Source: Formosa sp030427735 (GTDB taxonomy: Bacteria; Bacteroidota; Bacteroidia; Flavobacteriales; Flavobacteriaceae). Taken from it: 64,000 nt of DNA. Under the pieces are notes generated by a model. The model did not search any database, was not told the origin of the DNA, and worked only from the letters and a program-made list of their open reading frames with translations. Made by a program: the position numbers and the translations under genes. The stretch is taken from contig NZ_CP195158.1 in NCBI RefSeq assembly GCF_051200825.1, positions 868,001 through 932,000 of the forward strand, written 5' to 3'. This document shows, in pieces, positions 57,505 through 64,000 of the stretch; position 1 is the first letter of the stretch; each line of letters begins with the position of its first letter.

Positions 57505-58917
57505 ACCTAAATAAGTTAGTAAACCATTTAGTATTAAAATAAAGAATCCAAATTCAAAGCCAAACCATTTTAAGCTATTGGTACTTATAATATAAGATAA
57601 GATTGGCGATGCAATGGCTACAAAGGGTACTAGTTTGTCTTTAACTTGCCATCGGCTAAATAATCCAAAACTGTAAAGTCCTAATAATGGGCCATAAGTA
57701 TAACCAGCAAACACAAATAATTTAGCAATAACACTTTCGTCTTTAATAACATATTTAAAAACAATAATAACCAATATTAATAGCATAGAGATAAGTACAT
57801 GAATACGCTTTCGTATTGCTATTTGTTTAGGTTTATCGTGTTTTTTTTCAATATCCAGAATATCTATGCTAAACGAAGTGGTAAGCGAGGTTAAGGCGCT
57901 ATCGGCACTACTATAGGCAGCGGCAATTAATCCGAGTAAAAAGAAAATAAAAACGCCCGTTCCTAAATGGTGTTTTGCTAAAATGGGAAATAAGTCGTCT
58001 TTATGGGCATCTATGCCGTTTTGTTGGGCGTAAACCGTTAGTAAAAGTCCTAAACTTAAAAATATAAAATTGGTTATGGTTAAAACAATAGTAAACCAAA
58101 ACATGTTTTTTTGAGCATCTTTAAGTGTTTTACAGGTTAAGTTTTTTTGCATCATGTCTTGGTCTAAACCAGTCATAACTATAGCTATAAAAGCTCCAGA
58201 TATAAATTGTTTCCAAAAATAATCTGCGGTTTTAATGTCGTTAAAAAAGAACATTTTAGAAAGGTCGCTTTCTAATACAAACTGCAAAGCCGATTGCCCG
58301 TTTAAATTAATATCCTGACTTACAGAGTAAATAGCAACACCAACAGCAATGAGCATAAAAAGGGTTTGCAGGGTGTCTGTCCAGACAATGGTTTTTATTC
58401 CCGATTTAAAGGTGTACAGCCAAATAAGTAAAACGGTAATGGTAACGGTTTGCCAGAATTGAATGCCCAAATCATCAAAAAGTATAATTTGTAATACGTT
58501 CGCAACTAAGAACAATCTAAAACTGGCGCCAACAACTCTAGAGATTAAAAAGAAAGAAGCGCCTGTTTTGTAGGCGTAATTGCCAAAACGCTCTTCTAAA
58601 TAAGTGTAGATAGAAGTAAGGTTTAAGCGGTAATATAATGGTAAAAGTACTGTGCCAATAACCAGGTAGCCTACAATGTAGCCAAAAACCACTTGCATGT
58701 AACTAAATTGAGAGGCTTCAATCCACCCAGGTACAGAAATAAAAGTAACTCCAGAGAGCGAAGCGCCAATCATACCAAAGGCAACTACGTACCAAGGCGA
58801 TTGTTTATTGCCTTTAAAGAAAGCATTGTTGTCGGTTTTTTTTCCGGTGATGTAGGAAATTAAAATTAACACCCCAAAATAGGCTGCTATTAGTAAAATA
58901 ATTTGAGTAGCGCTCAT
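57475..58917 (-). CDS. Sodium:solute symporter (SSS family)
   Basis: Na+-coupled transporter of 480 residues with about thirteen transmembrane helices. Characteristic segments are GASLSGVTFISVPGW (about 52-66), YTFKSGIKTIVWTDTLQTLFMLIAVG (about 168-193), DQDMMQKNLTCKT, LLGLIAAAYSSADSALTSLTTSFSIDIL, and FVFAGYTYGPLLGLYSFGLF. It is of the proline/glucose symporter type; substrate unknown. Its 3' end overlaps the CoA-binding gene by 30 bases. Confidence 0.9.
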   Translation of the reverse strand: MSATQIILLIAAYFGVLILISYITGKKTDNNAFFKGNKQSPWYVVAFGMIGASLSGVTFISVPGWIEASQFSYMQVVFGYIVGYLVIGTVLLPLYYRLNLTSIYTYLEERFGNYAYKTGASFFLISRVVGASFRLFLVANVLQIILFDDLGIQFWQTVTITVLLIWLYTFKSGIKTIVWTDTLQTLFMLIAVGVAIYSVSQDINLNGQSALQFVLESDLSKMFFFNDIKTADYFWKQFISGAFIAIVMTGLDQDMMQKNLTCKTLKDAQKNMFWFTIVLTITNFIFLSLGLLLTVYAQQNGIDAHKDDLFPILAKHHLGTGVFIFFLLGLIAAAYSSADSALTSLTTSFSIDILDIEKKHDKPKQIAIRKRIHVLISMLLILVIIVFKYVIKDESVIAKLFVFAGYTYGPLLGLYSFGLFSRWQVKDKLVPFVAIASPILSYIISTNSLKWFGFEFGFFILILNGLLTYLGLILIRRQQN

Positions 58918-58984
58918 AAGTTAGTTTTCGTAAGCCAAAATACAAATTACAATGTTACATGTGCAAATCTTAAAACTAAAATTG

Positions 58985-58992
58985 TAAATTTG
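58985..58992 (+). promoter_or_regulatory. Candidate -7 element directly before recR
   Basis: TAAATTTG matches the consensus and is followed immediately by ATG at 58993, with another in-frame ATG at 58999. A transcript starting 5-7 bases after the box would begin at or near the second ATG, so recR may be leaderless. The -33 box (TGTG, 58960-58963) is poor. Confidence 0.45.
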
Positions 58993-58998
58993 ATGCCT

Positions 58999-59616
58999 AT
59001 GGAATTTTCTTCAAAATTACTGGAAAAAGCCGTGAGCGAAATGTCGCAATTACCAGGAATAGGTAAGCGCACAGCTTTACGGTTAGTACTGCATTTACTG
59101 CGTCAGCCAGAATCGCAAACCGTGCAATTAGCGCAAGCATTGCTTAATATGCGTACAGAAATAAAGTTTTGTAAGTCGTGTAATAATATTAGTGATAACG
59201 AATTATGCGAAATTTGCTCAAACCCGAGAAGACAAGACGATCTTATTTGTGTTGTAGAAGATATTCGGGATGTTATGGCCATAGAAAATACCAGTTCCTT
59301 TAAAGGTTTGTACCATGTTTTGGGAGGGAAAATTTCGCCTATGGATGGTATTGGTCCGCACGATTTAAATATTGTTTCCTTGGTTAATAAAGTGAAAGAA
59401 GGGAAAGTGAAAGAACTTATTTTTGCTTTAAGCTCTACTATGGAAGGCGATACGACCAACTTTTATATTTTTAAGCAGATACAAGATTATGGTGTGGTGG
59501 TGTCTACTATTGCACGAGGTATTTCTGTTGGCGACGAATTAGAATATGCCGATGAGGTAACTCTCGGGCGTAGTATTCTAAATCGAATTCCGTTTGAAGG
59601 CTCTTTAAAATCTTAA
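58999..59616 (+). CDS. recR: Recombination protein RecR
   Basis: RecR (205 residues), part of the RecFOR system for loading RecA on gapped DNA. The helix-hairpin-helix LPGIGKRTALRL (about 18-29), the C4 zinc finger CKSCNNISDNELCEIC and the Toprim region with VVEDIRDVMAIE and ISVGDELEYADEVTL are complete. I choose the ATG at 58999 (MEFSSKLLEKAV), the family start; an ATG two codons earlier and a longer reading from 58903 are not supported. Seven bases downstream lies the TTG of the glycosyltransferase. Confidence 0.93.
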   Translation: MEFSSKLLEKAVSEMSQLPGIGKRTALRLVLHLLRQPESQTVQLAQALLNMRTEIKFCKSCNNISDNELCEICSNPRRQDDLICVVEDIRDVMAIENTSSFKGLYHVLGGKISPMDGIGPHDLNIVSLVNKVKEGKVKELIFALSSTMEGDTTNFYIFKQIQDYGVVVSTIARGISVGDELEYADEVTLGRSILNRIPFEGSLKS

Positions 59617-59622
59617 TCTTAA

Positions 59623-60726
59623 TTGAAGCTTTCTGTTATCATATTAAATTACAATGTGCGCTACTTTTTAGAGCTGTGTTTAAAAAGTGTGCAAGCAGCT
59701 GTAAAAGATTTAGATGCCGAAATTATAGTTGTAGATAATCAATCAACAGACGAAAGTTGCGATATGGTAAAGCAGCTTTTTCCAGATGTTGTTTTAATAG
59801 AAAACACCAATAATTACGGGTTTTCCAAAGGGAATAATATCGGGGTTTCCAAAGCCAAAGGCGAGTACATTTGTATTTTAAATCCAGATACGGTTGTTGC
59901 TGAAGACACTTTTATAAAGGTGTTACAATTTGCAGATTCTCAAAGCAATTTAGGCGCAGTAGGGTGTAAATTGATAGACGGAACAGGTAAATTCTTACCA
60001 GAGAGTAAGCGCAATGTGCCAACGCCAAATGTGGCGCTTCAAAAGTTAATGGGGCATTCTAAAAGCTACTACGCAAATCATATAGAGCCACAAGATGTTG
60101 CTCCTGTGCAAATACTTGTTGGGGCGTTTATGCTTATTAAAAAGGAGGTTTATAATCAAGTGGGAGGTTTCGACGACGATTATTTTATGTATGGAGAAGA
60201 TGTCGATTTGTCGTATAAAATTCTAAAAGCCGGATTTCAAAATCAATATTTCGGAGCCACTACGGTTATTCATTTTAAAGGCGAAAGTACATTTAGGAAT
60301 AAAACCTACGCGAAGCGGTTTAACGGGGCAATGAAAATTTTTTATAAAAAACATTTTAAACCCAATTTCGTTTTTAATGTGGGGCTTAGTTTAGGGGTTA
60401 AGGTGCTAACGATGTTAAACATGCAGCCCGAAATTAAAACGCCAGAAATTACATCGCGTGTTTTGGTGTCTCATCGCAATATTCCCGGTTTAGAGCAACA
60501 TAAAAACCTGCCATGCTCTCGGGTAGATTTGTTAACTGCCGTTAAACCAAACCAGCTTGTGTTTTTAGATAATACACATTTAAGTTTTAAAACTATAATT
60601 GCTTATTTAGAAAAATATCAATTTAATAATGCGGTAGCCTTCAGAATTATTCCTTATAATGCTAACTTTGCAGTCGGGAGCGATCACGCGGCCGCACGAG
60701 GAGAAATAATTAAATTTAGTACGTAA
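59623..60726 (+). CDS. Glycosyltransferase family 2 with an extra C-terminal domain
   Basis: A 367-residue protein. The N-terminal GT-A domain (about 1-255) has LSVIILNYNVRYFLELCLKS, the acidic motif in LNPDTVV (about 87-93) and GEDVDLSYK as catalytic ED. The C-terminal 100 residues (about 260-367) end in FRIIPYNANFAVGSDHAAARGEIIKF and resemble the Rossmann-like region of polyprenyl-sugar transferases, which would be an unusual fusion. The start is TTG at 59623, six bases after the recR stop. MKLSVIILNYN is the usual family start. Confidence 0.85.
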   Translation: MKLSVIILNYNVRYFLELCLKSVQAAVKDLDAEIIVVDNQSTDESCDMVKQLFPDVVLIENTNNYGFSKGNNIGVSKAKGEYICILNPDTVVAEDTFIKVLQFADSQSNLGAVGCKLIDGTGKFLPESKRNVPTPNVALQKLMGHSKSYYANHIEPQDVAPVQILVGAFMLIKKEVYNQVGGFDDDYFMYGEDVDLSYKILKAGFQNQYFGATTVIHFKGESTFRNKTYAKRFNGAMKIFYKKHFKPNFVFNVGLSLGVKVLTMLNMQPEIKTPEITSRVLVSHRNIPGLEQHKNLPCSRVDLLTAVKPNQLVFLDNTHLSFKTIIAYLEKYQFNNAVAFRIIPYNANFAVGSDHAAARGEIIKFST

Positions 60727-60844
60727 TCTATTGGTTTTTTTGATGTTGTCTAGAGGTAATATTAATTGAATATAATTAGGTGATATATAAATTTTATTGT
60801 TAATTTCGCAAACAACAACTAAAATAAAGCTTTACAATAAGAAT

Positions 60845-62170
60845 ATGGCAAAAATAGAACTGAAATTACCAAAAATGGGAGAGAGTGTTGCAGAAGCGAC
60901 TATTACATCTTGGCTTAAAGAAGTTGGCGATGTTATTGAAGCAGACGAGCCAGTCTTGGAAATCGCTACAGATAAAGTAGATAGCGAGGTGCCTAGCGAT
61001 GTGGATGGTATTTTGGTTGAAAAATTGTTCAATGCAGATGATGTTGTTCAGGTAGGGCAAACTATTGCAATTATAGAAACCGAAGGCGGCGAAGTGGAAA
61101 CGCCAGCTGACGATCTTTCTGAAAAAAGTGCCACAAGCGAAACAGATGAACATGTAGCCAAAGCTGAAGATATAGTTAGTCAAGCAAAAGAGGCTGTAAC
61201 AAGTACTATAACATCTTCTGGCGATCGCTTTTATTCACCATTAGTAAAAAATATAGCTAAAGAAGAAGGCGTCACGCAAACCGAACTGGATTCAATTTCG
61301 GGTACGGGCAAAGATGGTCGAGTTACAAAACACGATATTTTAAAGTATTTAGATAGTCGTGGGCAACAAGCGACTTCGGAACCTACAGCAGTTAAAACAG
61401 AGTCGGCTAAACTGCAATCTGTTGAAAAGGCTTCTGCGGAAGCGCCAGTAGTAGCTTCAGGAGAAGACGAAATTATAGAAATGAGCAGAATGGGTAAATT
61501 AATTGCTCATCACATGGTAGAGTCTACGCAAACATCGGCTCATGTTCAAAGTTTTATTGAAGCAGATGTAACAGCTATTTGGAATTGGAGAAAGAAAGTT
61601 AAAGATGCGTTTTATAAACGAGAAGGCGAAAACTTAACGTTTACACCTATTTTTATGGAGGCTGTAGCTAAAGCACTTCGCGATTTTCCGTTAATGAATA
61701 TCTCTGTGCAAGGCGATACTATAATTAAAAAGAAGAATATAAATTTGGGTATGGCAGCGGCTTTGCCAGATGGCAATTTAATTGTGCCAGTTATTAAAAA
61801 TGCCGATCAGTTAAATTTGGTGGGCATGACCAAGAAAGTTAACGATTTGGCCAATAGAGCAAGACAAAACCAATTGAAACCCGACGATATTCAAGGAGGA
61901 ACCTATACTGTAACTAATGTAGGAACTTTTGGAAGTATTATGGGAACACCTATCATTAACCAGCCTCAAGTTGGTATTTTGGCTTTAGGTGCCATTCGTA
62001 AAGTGCCAGCGGTTATAGAAACGCCAGAAGGCGATTTTATAGGCATCCGTTACCGTATGTTCTTGTCGCATTCTTACGATCACCGCGTAGTAAACGGAGC
62101 CCTTGGCGGGCAGTTTGTTAAAGCCGTAAAAGATTACTTAGAGGCTTGGGATAGTAACAGAGAAATTTAA
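60845..62170 (+). CDS. Dihydrolipoamide acyltransferase (E2) of a 2-oxo acid dehydrogenase complex
   Basis: E2 core of a pyruvate or branched-chain 2-oxo acid dehydrogenase, 441 residues from the ATG at 60845. One lipoyl domain (1-80; lipoyl-Lys44 in TDKVDSE), a linker rich in Ala/Thr/Glu, an E3-binding domain (FYSPLVKNIAKEEGV, KDGRVTKHDILKYL, about 129-172) and the catalytic domain (about 210-441). The active-site motif reads DHRVVNG (412-418), with Asn where most E2s have Asp. The E1 and E3 genes are not in this window. Confidence 0.9.
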   Translation: MAKIELKLPKMGESVAEATITSWLKEVGDVIEADEPVLEIATDKVDSEVPSDVDGILVEKLFNADDVVQVGQTIAIIETEGGEVETPADDLSEKSATSETDEHVAKAEDIVSQAKEAVTSTITSSGDRFYSPLVKNIAKEEGVTQTELDSISGTGKDGRVTKHDILKYLDSRGQQATSEPTAVKTESAKLQSVEKASAEAPVVASGEDEIIEMSRMGKLIAHHMVESTQTSAHVQSFIEADVTAIWNWRKKVKDAFYKREGENLTFTPIFMEAVAKALRDFPLMNISVQGDTIIKKKNINLGMAAALPDGNLIVPVIKNADQLNLVGMTKKVNDLANRARQNQLKPDDIQGGTYTVTNVGTFGSIMGTPIINQPQVGILALGAIRKVPAVIETPEGDFIGIRYRMFLSHSYDHRVVNGALGGQFVKAVKDYLEAWDSNREI

Positions 62171-62193
62171 AATGACAACCTAATAATAGAAAT

Positions 62194-62221
62194 ACCCAAC
62201 CGATTTGAGTTGGGTTTTTTT
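62194..62221 (+). terminator. Intrinsic terminator of the E2 gene
   Basis: Seven-base stem (62194-62200 with 62209-62215) and a T run of six or more, 24 bases after the E2 stop. Confidence 0.75.
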
Positions 62222-62274
62222 GTTTTAGCCCAAATACATTTAGTAAATTAGCATCCTTAATAAATTTTAATTTA

Positions 62275-63051
62275 ATGAATCTTAATTTAAAAAAGCCGAT
62301 TTGTTTTTTCGATCTAGAAACCACAGGTGTTAATATTTCAAAAGACCGTATTGTAGAAATCGCAATATTAAAAGTGTATCCCGACGGAAAAGAAGAAGCT
62401 ACAACATGGCTTGTAAATCCAGAAATGAAAATCCCGAAAGAGGTTTCCGATATTCACGGTATTACCGATGCCGATGTTGCCAATGCTCCGACTTTTAAAG
62501 CCCTGGCTAAAGACATTTATAATATAATTAAAGATTCAGATTTAGCAGGTTTCAATTCTAATCGTTTCGATATCCCTCTTCTTGCAGAAGAAATGCTTAG
62601 AGCAGATGTAGATTTCGATATGAAAAGCACTTTGGCTATAGATGTACAAACCATATTTCATAAAATGGAGCAGCGTACGCTTAGTGCCGCTTACAAATTC
62701 TATTGTAATAAAGATTTAGAAAATGCGCATAGCGCTGCAGCCGATACTTATGCAACTTACGAAGTGTTAAAAGCACAAGTCGATAAATACGAAGAGTTAG
62801 AAAACAACGCCAAGTTTTTATCGGAGTTTAGTAGTAGAAAGCAGTTTGCCGATTTTGCAGGCTTTATCATTTATAATAAAGCAGGCGAAGAGTGTTTTTC
62901 TTTTGGAAAGCATAAAAATAAAAAAGTAGTAGATGTGTTGAACGACGAGCCAGGGTATTTTGGATGGTTGCTTAACGCCGATTTTCCGCTGTACACTAAA
63001 AAAGTGCTCACGGCTATAAAACTTAGAAGCTTCAATAATAAGTTGAATTAA
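62275..63051 (+). CDS. 3'-5' exonuclease (DEDDh, DnaQ-like) with C-terminal DUF3820-like region
   Basis: A 258-residue nuclease of the DNA polymerase III epsilon type. The DEDDh residues are D13 and E15 (FFDLETTG), D99 (NRFDIPLL), H152 and D157 (AHSAAADTYATYE). The C-terminal part (about 207-245, FSFGKHKNKKVVDVLNDEPGYFGWLL) is a DUF3820-like module that often accompanies these nucleases in Bacteroidetes. It is not a stand-alone polymerase subunit here since no polC is near. It starts 14 bases before the FAH-family gene ends its own upstream space and probably shares a transcript with it. Confidence 0.88.
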   Translation: MNLNLKKPICFFDLETTGVNISKDRIVEIAILKVYPDGKEEATTWLVNPEMKIPKEVSDIHGITDADVANAPTFKALAKDIYNIIKDSDLAGFNSNRFDIPLLAEEMLRADVDFDMKSTLAIDVQTIFHKMEQRTLSAAYKFYCNKDLENAHSAAADTYATYEVLKAQVDKYEELENNAKFLSEFSSRKQFADFAGFIIYNKAGEECFSFGKHKNKKVVDVLNDEPGYFGWLLNADFPLYTKKVLTAIKLRSFNNKLN

Positions 63052-63065
63052 TTTTAAAATAAAAG

Positions 63066-63677
63066 ATGAAACTTATTTGTATTGGTAGAAATTATACCGA
63101 ACACATTGCCGAACTAGAAAACGAAAAACCAGAAGACCCTGTTGTATTCTTAAAACCAGACACGGCTATTTTATTAAAAAAGCAACCATTTTTTATCCCA
63201 GATTTTTCTGAAGATGTACATTACGAGGTAGAGGTTTTGGTGAAAATTAATAAAGTTGGTAAGCATATAGACCGAAAATTTGCACATAAATATTACGATG
63301 AAATAGGTTTGGGTATCGATTTTACCGCTCGAGATTTACAGGCTAAATTAAAAGCTAAAGGCTTGCCTTGGGAAAAAGCAAAAGCATTTGACGGGGCAGC
63401 GGTAATTGGAAAATGGCTTAAAAAAGAAACAATTTCCGATCTCAACAATCTTAATTTTTCATTAAAAAAGAACGAAAATACTGTCCAAAACGGAAATACA
63501 AGTCACATGCTCTGGAAAATTGATGAGTTAATAGAATGTATTTCAAAATATTTTACTTTAAAGATAGGAGATGTTATCTTTACAGGTACACCAGCGGGAG
63601 TTGGAGCTGTAGCACCAAACGATGTGCTGCAAGGCTATATAGAAGATGAACAAATGTTTTCAATAACTGTTAAATAA
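63066..63677 (+). CDS. Fumarylacetoacetate hydrolase (FAH) family protein
   Basis: A 203-residue enzyme of the FAH family, which cleaves or decarboxylates 2-oxo acids (acylpyruvase-like). Metal ligands E54 and E56 (HYEVEVLVK) and D85 (GIDFTARD) are visible, with the C-terminal GDVIFTGTPAGVGAV block. The short length matches acylpyruvases. It starts 14 bases after the exonuclease gene and ends 2 bases before the Hpt gene, so the three form a compact run. Confidence 0.88.
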   Translation: MKLICIGRNYTEHIAELENEKPEDPVVFLKPDTAILLKKQPFFIPDFSEDVHYEVEVLVKINKVGKHIDRKFAHKYYDEIGLGIDFTARDLQAKLKAKGLPWEKAKAFDGAAVIGKWLKKETISDLNNLNFSLKKNENTVQNGNTSHMLWKIDELIECISKYFTLKIGDVIFTGTPAGVGAVAPNDVLQGYIEDEQMFSITVK

Positions 63678-63679
63678 AT

Positions 63680-64000
63680 ATGGAGCGACATTATAAGTTG
63701 TATAGGGTAAGGGAATTGGCAGATAACGACGAAGACTTTGTTAAGGCTTTGGCTATGACTTTTATAGAAGAAGTGCCAGAAGATTTAGATCTTTTAATTA
63801 CAGCCGTAAACACTAAAGATTATAATACCTCTTACCAAATGGCCCACAAGTTAAAACCGACAGTAGATCTGTTTGAATTGGGGATTCTAGATGATATTAT
63901 AGAAATTCAGGACTGGGGTAAATTCGAAAAAACAGATTTAGATATTACGCCGCAATTTAATAAAGTGGTAACAGCCATAGAACAAGCGGTTTCCGAAATA
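63680..64000 (+). CDS. Histidine phosphotransfer (Hpt) domain protein (partial at the right edge)
   Basis: The first 107 residues of a phosphotransfer protein that passes a phosphoryl group between a hybrid sensor kinase and a response regulator. The phosphorylatable His56 lies in MAHKLKPTVDLF, the typical AHxLK motif, in the middle of a four-helix bundle. The frame is open to base 64000 with no stop, so only a few C-terminal residues are probably missing. No kinase is present in this window. Confidence 0.85.
   Translation, partial: MERHYKLYRVRELADNDEDFVKALAMTFIEEVPEDLDLLITAVNTKDYNTSYQMAHKLKPTVDLFELGILDDIIEIQDWGKFEKTDLDITPQFNKVVTAIEQAVSEI

Overview
The window is low-GC chromosomal DNA from a member of the Bacteroidetes, almost certainly a Flavobacteriaceae species. 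The evidence is a T9SS C-terminal sorting domain, small proteins of families typical of the group (DUF2851, DUF3467, DUF4369, DUF1343/NamZ), TonB-receptor-like outer-membrane proteins, tRNA genes without encoded CCA, promoters of the TTTG-N18/19-TAnnTTTG type, and an almost complete lack of Shine-Dalgarno sequences except one very strong one on rpsU. It is dense, mostly core genome. I see no insertion sequence, prophage, CRISPR array or rRNA gene.

Layout. 1-2.8 kb: a truncated glycosyltransferase, then a 2OG-Fe(II) dioxygenase followed by two membrane proteins of unclear role. 2.8-8.4 kb: ftsE and, divergent, a large TPR protein coupled to a plug-less outer-membrane barrel. 8.6-14.6 kb: a DUF2059 protein, a methyltransferase, a YkgJ / thioredoxin-like / fatty-acid-hydroxylase operon, a NamZ muramidase and a LolC/FtsX-type permease. 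14.7-22 kb: a small secreted protein, DUF2851, mini-PspC, an AGCS amino-acid:Na+ symporter, an HhH protein, an acyl-CoA dehydrogenase and a CarboxypepD_reg protein. 22-37 kb: the information-processing core: rpsU, xerC, hpf, tRNA-Thr-Tyr-Gly-Thr, tuf, tRNA-Trp, secE, nusG, rplKAJL, rpoB, rpoC, then a DUF3467 gene with a decayed tandem repeat of its own tail. 37-46 kb: prfC, idi, a 6-carboxytetrahydropterin synthase, manA, a gap holding a possible structured RNA, a small helical protein, a second tRNA-Thr, a DUF4369 lipoprotein, a DUF819 transporter and an alpha/beta hydrolase. 46-55 kb: alkB, doxX, a VanX-type dipeptidase, a DEAD-box helicase, a FUSC protein, a T9SS-secreted propeller and htpG. 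55-64 kb: FabH-like KAS III, a CoA-binding protein, an SSS symporter, recR, a GT2 with an extra domain, a lipoyl E2, a DEDDh exonuclease, a FAH-family hydrolase and a truncated Hpt protein.

How it works together. The centre couples translation (tuf, S21, L11/L1/L10/L12, HPF), protein export (SecE) and transcription (NusG, RpoB, RpoC). The tRNA-Thr-Tyr-Gly-Thr-tuf order is the same as in the E. coli tufB operon. Regulation is mostly visible as RNA structure: hairpins in the rplL-rpoB and rpoB-rpoC gaps, a possible L1 site before rplK, and a strong SD on rpsU. Around the core lie envelope genes and general metabolism. I found no obvious new defence or biosynthetic system. The most unusual signals are the decayed tail repeat after the DUF3467 gene, a possible three-way-junction RNA at 41844-41940, a terminator-like hairpin inside the 5' coding end of the HhH gene, and related palindromes in the tRNA cluster and after rpoC.
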